In this document: piece after piece, positions 1 to 8,797 of the stretch
Layout of the letters: every line of letters begins with the position of its first letter
Numbering within the stretch: position 1 is the first letter of the stretch
Assembly (NCBI GenBank): GCA_029262175.1
Contig: JAJCZV010000188.1
Location: 1-55,111, forward strand
Source: Gemmatimonadota bacterium
Lineage (GTDB): Bacteria > Gemmatimonadota > Gemmatimonadetes > Palauibacterales > Palauibacteraceae
Direction of reading: 5' to 3'
Length of the DNA: 55,111 nucleotides
Program-made: the position numbers and the translations under genes
Notes under the pieces: model-generated
Databases searched by the model: none
Seen by the model: the letters and a program-made list of their open reading frames with translations, nothing else
Told to the model about the DNA's origin: nothing

Positions 1-565
1 CCGCGAAGAACCGAGGGTTCGCCGCCTTCTCCCGCATCGCCTCGTTCGCCTTCTCTCCGTCCAAAGAGGGCGCGAGAAGCGCATCGCTGAATAGCTTTCC
101 CGCCATGACACCTCCGCCCGACCATCTGTGCTGGTGCAGGACGTCGGCGAGCACCTTGGCGGAGATGTCACCTCGGTCGGCCCTCCGTTCCAGGACGGTG
201 CGCGCGAGCGCCCCGGCCGCCGGCTCTGTCCCAGACACATCCCGCTTGAGAGACTCCGCAGCTTGGAGGCAGAGGAAGGTGGACTGGCGCTCCAGCACCT
301 CCGGGTAGGGGATGGCCGGACCCGTGAACGGAGGATCTACGAAGCGGAAAGCGGTGGGATCGGTTTCGCGCCCTGCCACTACCTCGTAGTAGGGCACCGG
401 CACGAGGTCTTCCTCGGGTGTCGGCTTCGCCCCCTGGAGTTCCTTCTCCAAGAGATGCATGCAGATCTCGGGGGGTGTTTCTCCCGCTTCCTCCAGAGCC
501 ACGCCATGTGCGGCGATCACCAGGTAGTCGCGAGCGAGCAGATGAGTAGGATGAAGCAGTCGCAT
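1..565 (-). CDS. Unrecognised protein, 3' end beyond the window
   Basis: An open minus-strand frame runs from an ATG at 565 off the left edge, giving at least 188 residues without a stop. The start is preceded by AGGGG about nine bases upstream. The protein begins MRLLHPTHLLARDYLVIAAH and continues as a soluble, mixed acidic/hydrophobic sequence; I see no signal peptide, membrane segment or cofactor motif. I do not recognise the family. Codon use looks coding (G/C-rich third positions), and the opposite-strand frame at 128-634 is its shadow. It is divergent from the DUF3224 gene. Confidence 0.6.
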   Translation of the reverse strand, partial: MRLLHPTHLLARDYLVIAAHGVALEEAGETPPEICMHLLEKELQGAKPTPEEDLVPVPYYEVVAGRETDPTAFRFVDPPFTGPAIPYPEVLERQSTFLCLQAAESLKRDVSGTEPAAGALARTVLERRADRGDISAKVLADVLHQHRWSGGGVMAGKLFSDALLAPSLDGEKANEAMREKAANPRFFA

Positions 566-799
566 CTCAGTAGCCCCTGGGGGACGGGCCTAGGTCGGGA
601 CGCCCGCGCGGCCCACAAAAGATTTGTCGCGTAAACCCCCGTTACGCTAGGGGCGGCGGCGGTTGACCCCTGACCTGGGGCGTCGCGTACGTTACTCGAA
701 CCCTGTCTGAGGAAGTTCTCCCGACGAGGTAGGCGAGTACCTTGCACGACGAAGAAGCGGTCGATCGATAAAGAACTCTCACCGCAGCTGGAGACCACT

Positions 800-1207
800 A
801 TGCAGGCAGTCGCTTCGTTCGATGTCGTGGGCTGGGATCAAACGCCGCACGCGGAGGCGGGGCCGAATCACTCCGGGGCCGTCGTCACGAAGAAGTTTCA
901 GGGCGACCTCGAGGCCGAGAGTGTGGCCGACCTGCTGATGTATCAAGTCGAAATCACTGAGATTGCGGCGGGCGCGGGCTACGTCGCCTCGGAGCGAGTC
1001 GAGGGCCGCTTGAATGGGCGGGCTGGAGCGTTCGTCATGCAGCATTGGGGGCTGTCGCATGCGGGTTCCCAAGACACCGGAGGCCATATCGTGCCGGGCT
1101 CGGGCTCGGGCGCGTTGGTGGGACTATCGGGGTCCGTGTCGATATCGGTCGCCGAAGACGGGTCGCACACGCTGACGCTCGACTACGATTTGGACGACGA
1201 TGCCTAA
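800..1207 (+). CDS. DUF3224 domain protein
   Basis: 135 residues, matching the whole DUF3224 family (small allene-oxide-cyclase-like beta barrels of unknown function). The family hallmarks are visible in order: a start of type FDVVGWDQTPHAEA, the VTKKFQGDLEAES strand, a SERVEGRLNGRAGAFVMQH block and the closing VPGSGSGALVGLSGS block. The ATG at 800 has GGAG eight bases upstream. There is no signal peptide, so it is probably cytoplasmic. It lies 26 bases ahead of the S9 peptidase lipoprotein on the same strand and may be cotranscribed with it. The function is unknown for the whole family. Confidence 0.85.
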   Translation: MQAVASFDVVGWDQTPHAEAGPNHSGAVVTKKFQGDLEAESVADLLMYQVEITEIAAGAGYVASERVEGRLNGRAGAFVMQHWGLSHAGSQDTGGHIVPGSGSGALVGLSGSVSISVAEDGSHTLTLDYDLDDDA

Positions 1208-1233
1208 GGCTCGCACGCGGTAGGAGATCCGAC

Positions 1234-3210
1234 ATGCGCCACATTCGCTACTCGCCCGACCTTCGCGCCTCTCTGACTTTGCTTGCGGTCGTTACCCTCG
1301 CGTCCTGCAGCGGCCCGTCGATCACGGTCTACGACGGACGGGAGCAACTGACGCTCCAGAACATCTTCGAACGCAGCAGCGGAGCCGGGCGAGCCGTCCT
1401 GTCCTCGGACGGCCGCACGGTGGCCGTTTCGGGTTCAGGCAGTGCCGGCCCAGGCATCTACGCCGTACCCACGGCAGGGAGCGGGGAAGCCTCCGTAGAG
1501 CAAGCCGCGTTCTGGGTCCAAGGAGGCTCGCAGACCTGGTCACCGCAGGCGGATCGCCTCGCGCTCACGCGGGGGGGCTCGCTGTGGGTCGTGGCGCGCG
1601 GGCAGTCCGACGGCATCGAAGTCGCCGATAACCTCAGCGGCGTACGTGCCCCATCCTGGTCGCCCGACGGATCGTCGCTCGCTTTTTACGCCACTGACTC
1701 CGGGTATCAAGATGTCTGGATCGTCGCGGCCGACGGCGGCTCCGAGCCGCGGCAACTGACGACGGAAGCGGCCGAGATCGATGACGCTCGCTTCACTCCG
1801 ATGTGGTCCCCGGACGGGCGTTGGATCGCGTTCGTATCCAACCGCGCCGACTGGTGGCATGACGACGTTTGGCTCGTCGAGGTCGCGAGCGGAGGGACGC
1901 ACAAGGTCTCGAGTTCTTTGATGGCTTCTTCGAGTCCCGTTTGGTCACCTGATGGATCTAGCCTGGTCCTCATGGGGACCGCGAAAGATGAGTATTGGTA
2001 CGAAGACCTCGCGTATCTCTATCGGATCGATCTCGATTTTGGCGTGGGGAGGCCGCGTCCGTCACGCGAGGCCCCCATCGAAATGCAGGTCTATGCGACC
2101 GACGCGATCATGCGATTCGATCCGTTCTGGTCCTCGGACGGCCAGCGCATCTTCTTCCCTTACCATGAGCGCGGCGCCTTCGATCTGTGGGCGGTCCCGG
2201 CCAGCGGAGGCGTGGCAACCCGCGTGACGAATATCGGCGGCTCGTGGGCTTCTCTGCACGCCGCACCCGATGCCTCGGTCGCCGTGTTCACTCGAGATGC
2301 GCCGACCGAGGGGCGAGAGACGTGGCTCGTCGATCTTGCCGGCGGTGTGCCGCGACAGCTCACCGACTTCTCGACAAAACTCGTCGGCGTCCAGAAACCG
2401 GTGGAGATCGCGTTTCAAACGTTCGACGGGCTCTATATCCAGGGATTTCTGTATCTTCCACCCGCCCTGCAGGGCATGGGCGAGGGGACTCGAGATGTCG
2501 CCGAGTACCGAGGTCCGGCCTGCCCAGCGCTGGTTCAGGTGCACGGGGGCGGGACCAATTCCTACTACCAAGGCACCAACCTGGTCGAGCAATACTTGGC
2601 CAACCAAGGGTTCGTCGTGTTGGCGATCAACTACCGCGGCGGCTCGGGGTTCGGTCGAGCGTTCCAGGACCTCTCCATCGAAGACTGGCTCAACGATCAG
2701 TCGAAGGATCCGGGGGCGGCCTCCGACTGGCTCAAGTCGCAGCCATGGATAAACGGCAAGGTCGGGATCTACGGCGGGAGCTACGGCGGCATGCAATCGA
2801 TGTCGGCCATCACGCGGACGCCGGACAAGTTCGATGCGGCGGTTCCGATGCGCGGCATCTACTCAGAAGCGCTTACGCTTCCCTATGCCGATCGACTCGG
2901 AAAGATCTTTACGATTACGGGCCACGGTGGAACCCCCGAAGAGCGGCCCGAGATCTACGCGAAGTCCGAAACCTTGGACCGGATGGACAGGATCACCGCG
3001 CCCGTCCTCGTGATGCACGGTGAACTCGATGTGCGCGCTCCGTTTGAGAACTTCGAGCTCGCCGTGCAGCGTCTCGAGGCGTTGGGCAAGGAGTTCGAGT
3101 CGATGACGTACCCCGAGGGACACGGGTTTCGCGATCCGGCCAACTCCATCGACATGTACTCGCGTCTAGAGGCCTTCTTCCAGAAACATTTGGGCGCCTG
3201 CGAGGGCTGA
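1234..3210 (+). CDS. S9 family peptidase lipoprotein with beta-propeller (PD40) repeats
   Basis: 658 residues. I chose the ATG at 1234 because GGAG lies just upstream and the protein then opens with a lipoprotein signal (hydrophobic stretch ending LASC), predicting an envelope-anchored serine peptidase. The N-terminal half has repeated WSPDG/FTPMWSPDGRWIAF blocks typical of PD40/WD40-like propeller blades. The C-terminal alpha/beta hydrolase domain carries the nucleophile motif GGSYGG, the aspartate in HGELDVR and the histidine in PEGHGF, so the catalytic triad is complete. The likely role is cleavage of oligopeptides or acyl-peptides outside the cytoplasm. An in-frame extension back to 1045 exists but overlaps DUF3224 and has no ribosome binding site. 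Confidence 0.9.
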   Translation: MRHIRYSPDLRASLTLLAVVTLASCSGPSITVYDGREQLTLQNIFERSSGAGRAVLSSDGRTVAVSGSGSAGPGIYAVPTAGSGEASVEQAAFWVQGGSQTWSPQADRLALTRGGSLWVVARGQSDGIEVADNLSGVRAPSWSPDGSSLAFYATDSGYQDVWIVAADGGSEPRQLTTEAAEIDDARFTPMWSPDGRWIAFVSNRADWWHDDVWLVEVASGGTHKVSSSLMASSSPVWSPDGSSLVLMGTAKDEYWYEDLAYLYRIDLDFGVGRPRPSREAPIEMQVYATDAIMRFDPFWSSDGQRIFFPYHERGAFDLWAVPASGGVATRVTNIGGSWASLHAAPDASVAVFTRDAPTEGRETWLVDLAGGVPRQLTDFSTKLVGVQKPVEIAFQTFDGLYIQGFLYLPPALQGMGEGTRDVAEYRGPACPALVQVHGGGTNSYYQGTNLVEQYLANQGFVVLAINYRGGSGFGRAFQDLSIEDWLNDQSKDPGAASDWLKSQPWINGKVGIYGGSYGGMQSMSAITRTPDKFDAAVPMRGIYSEALTLPYADRLGKIFTITGHGGTPEERPEIYAKSETLDRMDRITAPVLVMHGELDVRAPFENFELAVQRLEALGKEFESMTYPEGHGFRDPANSIDMYSRLEAFFQKHLGACEG

Positions 3211-3240
3211 TCGTGCGCGCGGATCGGGCGCGCGGTTCGC
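3211..3240. terminator. GC-rich hairpin between convergent genes
   Basis: GCGCGC at 3215-3220 pairs with GCGCGC at 3229-3234 around an eight-base loop, in the 38-base gap between the S9 peptidase stop and the methyltransferase stop. The position suits a bidirectional terminator. There is no U tract on either strand, so it may only be a transcript-end hairpin. Confidence 0.3.
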
Positions 3241-3248
3241 CTCACGGT

Positions 3249-4013
3249 TTACGGAAGCTTTCGCGCGACCGCTATCGTGATGCGTCCCAACATGGAAGCG
3301 GGGTGCAACACCCACTTGATGTTCCTGCGATACACGTCGTGCATCCCTCTGTGTCTCGAACGTAGAAACTTAATGCGTAAGGAGATCGCCAACAGCGGAT
3401 AGAGCAGGATCATCGGGAGCCAGCTGCTGCGACGTCGACGATTGGTCGTCAGATCGACCATCTCTCCCCCGAAACGTTCGACGAGGAAGAGGATTTCGGG
3501 CAGACTGATCGGGTTGATGTGATCGAGAAAATAGCTCTCCTTCTTAGGGTCCAGCGGGTAGGGCGCGCAGTCGGTAAATCCGTATAGAAAGAAGTTCCAT
3601 CGCGAGGTCATGCTGAGCACATTCGGAGTCGTGAGAATCAGATGCCCGCCCGGCTTGGTTACTCGAAGGAGCTCCTTGATAAACTGCGTGTGGTTCTCGA
3701 GATGTTCGAGCACTTCGATGGAAATGACGAAGTCGAAGGAGTCGTCTGGAAGCGGGATCGAGTCGGACAAGTCGGCGCGGTGAAAGGGGACCCCATCGAC
3801 CAGGAAGTTCTCCGGAAGAAAGTCGCACGCTTCGACTCGATAGCCTCGCTCGGAGAGGACCTTGCAGAGATACCCTTCGCCAGCGCCGGCATCGAGGATG
3901 CGGATATCCCGGTCCTCCGGGAGAAGCGATAGGACCTCCGGATAGATGTCCGGCTGAAAGGTCTGTCCGACCGGGTCACCTCGGACCGATTCCCGATCCG
4001 TCGATGGCGCCAC
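3249..4013 (-). CDS. Class I SAM-dependent methyltransferase
   Basis: 254 residues from a GTG at 4013; the reading frame is open further upstream, but that part overlaps the PEP-mutase-family gene and reads as non-coding. The SAM-binding motif ILDAGAGEGYL is near residue 40, followed by the acidic post-motif and SFDFVISIEVLEHLE, the motif II region of UbiE/Methyltransf_11 type enzymes. The C-terminal third is basic with a hydrophobic stretch (WLPMILLYPLLAISLRI) that could associate with the membrane. The substrate cannot be read from the sequence; sugar, lipid or quinone methylation are all possible. It starts 34 bases after the preceding gene and is probably cotranscribed with it. Confidence 0.75.
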   Translation of the reverse strand: MAPSTDRESVRGDPVGQTFQPDIYPEVLSLLPEDRDIRILDAGAGEGYLCKVLSERGYRVEACDFLPENFLVDGVPFHRADLSDSIPLPDDSFDFVISIEVLEHLENHTQFIKELLRVTKPGGHLILTTPNVLSMTSRWNFFLYGFTDCAPYPLDPKKESYFLDHINPISLPEILFLVERFGGEMVDLTTNRRRRSSWLPMILLYPLLAISLRIKFLRSRHRGMHDVYRRNIKWVLHPASMLGRITIAVARKLP

Positions 4014-4047
4014 TACGGAGCCACGAGGTAGCCGCGGACCCGACGTG

Positions 4048-4884
4048 TCATCGGGCGTTCTCGATCGCGAGGGCCGCGCGAGCGAAGGGTCTCGCCCGAC
4101 CAGCGGATTCCCAAAAATCGAGCGTGCCCGGACCGAGCAGTTCTCGAGCGGCATTGGCCGCGGCTTCGAACGCGACGAGAGAGAACGCGCTGCCGATCGA
4201 TACGCGGGCCACGCCGAGGTCGGCCAGCTCTGGAACCGTCGGGCCACCGGAGAGAGCAAGCACGTTGACGGGAAGGCTCACGGCGTCCAGCACCTTCGCG
4301 ATGTCGGCGGGCTCGACGAGGCCGGGTGCGTAGAGGACATCGGCGCCGGCTCGTTCGTATGCAAGCAGTCGCTTGATCGTATCTCCAAGATCGGTTCTGC
4401 CGTGAAGATGATTCTCCGCTCGAGCGGTGAGCACGAAACGGACGGGGCCCCCGTGCGCCGCTTCGGCCGCGGCGGCGACCCGTTCGGTCGCGTGCGCGAT
4501 CTCGTAGATCGGATCGGCGGCGTCCCGTGTGTGGTCTTCGATCGAGCACCCGGCGAGGCCGGTCTCGATCGCTGCGTCCACCGTCGCAGCTACGCCCTCC
4601 GGATCGTGGGCGAACCCGTTTTCCAGATCGGCCGTGACGGGCAGTGGGGTTGCGGCGGCGATCGCTGCGGAATGTGCGAGGGCTTCTTCGCGATCGATCC
4701 CGTAGTCCGGCCGGCCCAGAGAGAGCGCAAATCCGGAGCTCGTCGTGGCCAAGGCGGAGCACCCCAACGACGCGAAAAGCTTGGAGGTGCCGACGTCCCA
4801 GGGGTTGGGCAGGAGCAGTGGAGACCCCGGTACATGTAGCGCGAGAAAGTTCTGCGCGAGTTCCGCGTGTTCGGTCGTCGTCAT
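4048..4884 (-). CDS. Isocitrate lyase / PEP mutase family protein
   Basis: 278 residues from an ATG at 4884 with GAAGGGG nine bases upstream. The frame extends to 5289, but the extra N-terminus lacks family similarity and overlaps the divergent promoter region. Family features are plain: LLPNPWDVGTSKLF, the phosphonomutase-type TADLENGF metal/substrate loop, SIEDHTRDAADPIY, RFVLTARAENH and the LGVARVSIGSAF end. Members form or break C-C or P-C bonds in 2-oxoacid or phosphonate chemistry (2-methylisocitrate lyase, carboxyphosphonoenolpyruvate mutase, oxaloacetate decarboxylase). No phosphonate genes are nearby, so the exact reaction is undecided. Confidence 0.8.
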   Translation of the reverse strand: MTTTEHAELAQNFLALHVPGSPLLLPNPWDVGTSKLFASLGCSALATTSSGFALSLGRPDYGIDREEALAHSAAIAAATPLPVTADLENGFAHDPEGVAATVDAAIETGLAGCSIEDHTRDAADPIYEIAHATERVAAAAEAAHGGPVRFVLTARAENHLHGRTDLGDTIKRLLAYERAGADVLYAPGLVEPADIAKVLDAVSLPVNVLALSGGPTVPELADLGVARVSIGSAFSLVAFEAAANAARELLGPGTLDFWESAGRARPFARAALAIENAR

Positions 4885-5062
4885 CAAAACCCCTTCGTTG
4901 TCGAACGCAGTACGGCCCACCTCCGACAAGGTCGGGACAGATGTTCCGACGAGCCAGTCGTACGCCGCGGACCCAGGCTCGTTAGGTTCATCAGATCGAT
5001 GTCCCTTGTCCACGCTAGAGATCGACCGGATGCCTAACGGGTATCGGGTCCAAGGAACCGCT

Positions 5063-6019
5063 ATGGATGGCCTCGCTGGTGCCCCGATCGTACTCGCCGT
5101 GTTGGGCGTGGTACTGCTCTTAGTCCTGTCTTGGGCCGTACCCGTTGGCCTCTGGATTGCAGCCGTCGCTTCGGGCGTAAAAGTGAGCCTGCTCAGTCTG
5201 GTGGGCATGCGACTTCGAAAAGTCCGACCTCCCAGCATCATCCTGCCGCAGATCGCCGCGACGAAGGCTGGACTCCACATCGACACCAACGATCTCGAGG
5301 CCCACTATCTGGCGGGAGGTAACGTCGAGCGTGTCGTCACGGCGCTCATCTCCGCGGATAAAGCCAACATCGAACTCTCGTATCAGCAGGCGGCCGCCAT
5401 CGACCTTGCCGGTCGAGACGTGCTCGACGCGGTACAAATGTCCGTCAACCCGCGGGTCATCGAGACCCCCAAGGTGGCGGCCGTAGCGAAGGACGGCATC
5501 CAGTTGATTGCCCTGGCTCGCGTCACGGTGCGCGCAAACATCAACCGTCTGGTCGGAGGCGCGGGCGAGGAGACGATTCTGGCTCGCGTAGGGGAGGGGA
5601 TCGTGTCCACGATCGGGTCCTCCGCCTCGCACGCGGCGGTGCTCGAGAACCCAGAAGACATCTCCAAAACCGTCCTGGCGAAGGGTCTCGACAGTGGCAC
5701 CGCATTCGAGATTCTCTCGATCGACATAGCGGACATGGATGTCGGTAAGAACATCGGGGCCGAGTTGCAGACCGATCAGGCCGAGGCGGACAAGCGCATC
5801 GCGCAGGCCAAGGCCGAAGAACGCCGGGCGATGGCCGTGGCCGTGGGTCAGGAGAATCACGCGCAGGTCGAGGCGGCGCGCGCGGAAGTCGTGAAAGCGG
5901 AAGCGCTCGTACCGCTGGCGATCGCAGAGGCGTTCCGGAAGGGCAACTTCAGCCTGGAAGCTTTGGGTCGCGCTTCGGTGCCCAAGCAGCTTCCGTCGGG
6001 CGGAGCGGTTGATCCATAG
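5063..6019 (+). CDS. floA: Flotillin-like membrane scaffold protein FloA
   Basis: 318 residues, about the usual FloA length. The ATG at 5063 has AAGGA six bases upstream; two earlier in-frame starts have no ribosome binding site. One hydrophobic hairpin (residues about 7-40) anchors the protein, followed by the SPFH-like region (RVIETPKVAAVAKDGIQLIALARVTVRANI) and a charged, alanine-rich coiled coil (QAEADKRIAQAKAEERRAMA). Flotillins organise membrane microdomains. The downstream NTF2-like gene overlaps its last 11 bases, so the two are probably translated from one transcript. Confidence 0.88.
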   Translation: MDGLAGAPIVLAVLGVVLLLVLSWAVPVGLWIAAVASGVKVSLLSLVGMRLRKVRPPSIILPQIAATKAGLHIDTNDLEAHYLAGGNVERVVTALISADKANIELSYQQAAAIDLAGRDVLDAVQMSVNPRVIETPKVAAVAKDGIQLIALARVTVRANINRLVGGAGEETILARVGEGIVSTIGSSASHAAVLENPEDISKTVLAKGLDSGTAFEILSIDIADMDVGKNIGAELQTDQAEADKRIAQAKAEERRAMAVAVGQENHAQVEAARAEVVKAEALVPLAIAEAFRKGNFSLEALGRASVPKQLPSGGAVDP

Positions 6020-6554
6020 GCGGCGCATTGGGCCGCTCGTTTCTTTGGTCGGGTTGATGCACGGCGCATCGTTCGGGTTCTTGACGATCGGCATGCTGTG
6101 GATTTCAGGGTGCGTTCCGGCGACCCCCGAGTTTGCCGCCGAACAACGAGCAGCCGTGGCGGACAGCGTCCATGCGGCGCTTCAATCTTTTTCTGAAGCT
6201 CAGGTGGCCGGCGATTGGGGCCGTGTCGCAGCGATGTACGCGGACAGTCCCGACTTTCTATGGATGGAAGACGGAAAGGTCATGTATGAGTCCGCCGCCG
6301 ACGTGCGTGCGGCGCTGGAGGCGCTTACCTCGAGCATGTCGGCCGCCTCGATTACGTGGATCCAACCGTCCGTGATCGCGTTGTCGCCGGGGCGCGCCGA
6401 GGTCTCGACGCTGTACGAACAGTCGTTCACGATGGCGGAAGGCGGCGGCTTCTCCTACGCCGGTGCGATTAGCGCCGTGATGATCAACGGCGCGGACGGT
6501 TGGCAATTCCTACGCGGGCATTCCTCGTCGGGTGGGGAAGCGCCGGGCCGATAG
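6009..6554 (+). CDS. NTF2-like (SnoaL/DUF4440) lipoprotein
   Basis: 181 residues from a TTG at 6009 that overlaps the flotillin stop, giving a positively charged N-terminus (HRRR), a hydrophobic stretch and a lipobox WISGC. An ATG at 6057 is an alternative but leaves a signal without positive charge and without a clear ribosome binding site. The mature part has the DUF4440/NTF2 pattern: helices ending in DWGRVAAMYADSPDFLWMEDG, then a beta sheet with EVSTLYEQSF and DGWQFLRGHSS. Such domains bind small ligands or act as peripheral enzymes; the ligand is unknown. It is likely envelope-anchored. Confidence 0.7.
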   Translation: MIHRRRIGPLVSLVGLMHGASFGFLTIGMLWISGCVPATPEFAAEQRAAVADSVHAALQSFSEAQVAGDWGRVAAMYADSPDFLWMEDGKVMYESAADVRAALEALTSSMSAASITWIQPSVIALSPGRAEVSTLYEQSFTMAEGGGFSYAGAISAVMINGADGWQFLRGHSSSGGEAPGR

Positions 6555-6561
6555 GCGACGC

Positions 6562-7404
6562 GTGAAAGCCGCGCTAGACAAGCACCCGATCCTTGCGTTC
6601 GTTCTCCTGTGTTTGCTTCCGGTGCACGTCATTCTCTGGTCGGCGCTCGCGCTGGGGGCGACACCCATTTCTCTCCGTCCGCTCAAACTCCCCTTCGCCC
6701 TCTTACCGTCCGCATCGGCTTTCCTGTTGGCCTGGAAACTGGGCGGAGAGGATGGTGTTGCGCGGCTTGCGGCCCGAACGATGGTGCGCGGCGTGCCATA
6801 TCCAATCTATGCACTGGCGATCGGCAGCCCGATCCTCGCCGGGGCTGGCGCTCTGCTTCTTCGCTCGCTGTGGGACGGACATGTTCCGACGGCGGACCAA
6901 TGGCCGGCTCTAGGTCAATCGCTACTGATTGCGCCGTTTCTGTTTGCGTTTCCTGGAGTCGCGGAGGAGTACGGGTGGCGTGGGTATATGCAGGAGCGCC
7001 TAAACGTGGCGATGCCGACGATCGTGGCCTCGCTCTTCGTCGGACTCACCTGGGGCACCTGGCACATGATGGATTTTCTGATGGGCAATTGGCCCTCGAG
7101 TATTTCGATGGTCTCCCTCTTCTATGCGTACATCATGGGCAGTGCTGTGCTGATTGGCGGCATCTACACGCGGTCTGGCGGAAGCATCTTGATCGCTATG
7201 TTCGCCCACTTCGGCGTAAACGCCGCAAGTGACTTCATGCCGCTGTGGACGTCCCAAGCCGGGTGGCGAACGCCCCTGCTATTTATTGTGCTGATCTGGC
7301 TGGTGGGGCTGGGCGTGGCCAGGACGCGGAGGCCGCCGCCGCCCGAGGACATGAACGGCACCAAGTCTTTTCGCCCTCCGATTCACACAGGACGCGACAA
7401 TTAG
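6562..7404 (+). CDS. CPBP family intramembrane metalloprotease (CAAX protease-like)
   Basis: 280 residues with about seven membrane segments. The three motifs of the family (PF02517) are present: EEYGWRGYMQ (the EExxxR motif), WGTWHMMDF with the second-motif histidine, and HFGVN near the C-terminus. Bacterial members are intramembrane proteases of largely unknown substrate, sometimes linked to immunity to peptides or to protein sorting. I chose the GTG at 6562 because it follows the stop of the NTF2-like gene; a GTG at 6532 would overlap it and has no better ribosome binding site. The last 30 residues are basic and proline-rich and probably cytoplasmic. Confidence 0.82.
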   Translation: MKAALDKHPILAFVLLCLLPVHVILWSALALGATPISLRPLKLPFALLPSASAFLLAWKLGGEDGVARLAARTMVRGVPYPIYALAIGSPILAGAGALLLRSLWDGHVPTADQWPALGQSLLIAPFLFAFPGVAEEYGWRGYMQERLNVAMPTIVASLFVGLTWGTWHMMDFLMGNWPSSISMVSLFYAYIMGSAVLIGGIYTRSGGSILIAMFAHFGVNAASDFMPLWTSQAGWRTPLLFIVLIWLVGLGVARTRRPPPPEDMNGTKSFRPPIHTGRDN

Positions 7405-7447
7405 CGCGGAGGCGAAATCAGTCGCCACGGGTCTGCCGATCCGGCAC

Positions 7448-8569
7448 CTATCCGGCCAGTGAACTCAGGACGGGTTCTGCCTCCGGGACCGACTCCCGAA
7501 TCGATTCGTATGGCTGCCGGCACAGCCGTGCGGCTCGGAACCGCTCCTGATAGGAAGTCACCGGATCGAAGCCGGCCTCGGTGTTCACGAGGTTCTCCAC
7601 CGCCGCATCCATTCGCGACTCGTCATGGACAAGCAGTCCTTCGATGAATTGGGCCCAAAAAGCCGGCGAGTAAGCGGGAAGATGGGGCCACTCGATCGGC
7701 AACCCGCAGTACGCGAGCGTCTCGTAGAGCGGGGCCAGCAGCAGGTCATCGGACAGCTCCCCCATACGGTTGTGGATCCAGCCGATCGGATCCGGACGCA
7801 AGCTGGTCGCCGAGGAGTCGAGCACTCCGCAAAAAGGAAAGAAGCGAAGGTCGCAGCTGATGCGGACGGGGTCGTATCCGTCCTCGTAGCGGTCTGTCGC
7901 CGAGGGGGCGCCGCTTCCATGCATGAGTAGGAAGTGGAACAAGACGATCTGCCCCCTTTTCGGACGATACTTCATCACTGGGCCCACGCGGTCGCTGCCT
8001 TCGAGGTCTTCGTGTCGGGGAAGCCAGCCGTTGACGAGAAGCCCGCGCCGGTGCGACCCGGGATAGAAATAGAGTGCGTCACCCTCGTAGTCGTTCAACG
8101 GGACCCAGCACACCAACGCGCTCGGCGTCGTTAGCACCCGAGCTGCGGTCAGTTCGTTGTGGATTCCGTATAGCGCTCGAACCTCTCTCCCGTCGCCAGA
8201 GTGGCCGTGCCTGACGACATCGCTTTCGGATCGCTTCTTGATCTGATAGTGAAACGTCTGGCTCGTGTGAACGATCGGCCCGATCAGGCGGACGAGTACG
8301 TCGCCGAAGACCTCGTGGCAGGTGGCCATCAATTCGGGTGTCATGAGGCCCCGCGCGAGATTCTGTCTCATCTCCGCCGTGACTTCGATGTCGTCGTGGC
8401 CCCGGCCGGCCGCCTCAATCCGTTCCGCCGTCAGGCCCGAGCAGTCCGACAACATCTGCGTCAAGGTGTCCAGGGGGCCGGGATCGACATCGGAGAGCAC
8501 CACGATCCCATCTCTCTGATAGGCGTCGACGATGGCATCGAGGTTGGTGTGTTTCAAAGCAATAGCCAT
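7448..8569 (-). CDS. Phytanoyl-CoA dioxygenase (PhyH)-like Fe(II)/2-oxoglutarate oxygenase
   Basis: 373 residues from an ATG at 8569 with GGAGGACA just upstream. The cupin-fold oxygenase pattern is visible: an N-terminal YQRDGIVVLSDVD block, a metal-binding H-N-E (GIHNELTA) in the position of the usual HxD/E, the block YPGSHRRG, and the distal histidine in LLMHGSGA followed by an arginine (RISCDLRF) for the 2-oxoglutarate carboxylate. Members hydroxylate lipids, small molecules or amino acids. It is divergent from the Rrf2 regulator and has a copy of the shared operator motif over its likely promoter, so it seems controlled together with the nitrate genes. The substrate is unknown. Confidence 0.78.
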   Translation of the reverse strand: MAIALKHTNLDAIVDAYQRDGIVVLSDVDPGPLDTLTQMLSDCSGLTAERIEAAGRGHDDIEVTAEMRQNLARGLMTPELMATCHEVFGDVLVRLIGPIVHTSQTFHYQIKKRSESDVVRHGHSGDGREVRALYGIHNELTAARVLTTPSALVCWVPLNDYEGDALYFYPGSHRRGLLVNGWLPRHEDLEGSDRVGPVMKYRPKRGQIVLFHFLLMHGSGAPSATDRYEDGYDPVRISCDLRFFPFCGVLDSSATSLRPDPIGWIHNRMGELSDDLLLAPLYETLAYCGLPIEWPHLPAYSPAFWAQFIEGLLVHDESRMDAAVENLVNTEAGFDPVTSYQERFRAARLCRQPYESIRESVPEAEPVLSSLAG

Positions 8570-8607
8570 GAGAGTGTCCTCCGCCCGCAACGCTGGGTGG
8601 TCAGTTG

Positions 8608-8627
8608 AATTGTGGACTAAAATGTCC
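8608..8627 (+). promoter_or_regulatory. Operator-like motif, copy A (dioxygenase promoter)
   Basis: The sequence AATTGTGGACTAAAAT (8608-8623) shares its core with two other sites in this island. GGAC at 8614-8617 and GTCC at 8624-8627 form a small dyad. It overlaps a plausible minus-strand promoter for the dioxygenase (TTGCAG, 17 bases, CATTTT), as expected for a repressor site. Binding by the adjacent Rrf2 protein is inferred. Confidence 0.45.
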
Positions 8628-8755
8628 TTAATGGCTGCGTCCTGCAAAACCTTTACCGTCCGCGGCCGCATCGTCGAAGTCCTCGTCAAATCGAACGTTC
8701 CGTGCAGCCACCAGATGACCGTTCGCGCTTGGCGTTGCGTTGGCGCCTAAAACAT

Positions 8756-8775
8756 GACTAATTTGGTCTACAATA
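8756..8775 (-). promoter_or_regulatory. Operator-like motif, copy B (Rrf2 promoter)
   Basis: Read on the minus strand, 8775-8761 is TATTGTAGACCAAAT, matching copies A and C. GAC at 8756-8758 and GTC at 8766-8768 form a dyad. A good -10 box TACAAT (8769-8774, plus strand) lies inside it, about 23 bases ahead of the Rrf2 start, so the site could mediate autoregulation. Confidence 0.45.
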
Positions 8776-8797
8776 CCCTCGATTAGGAGTGGTCGCC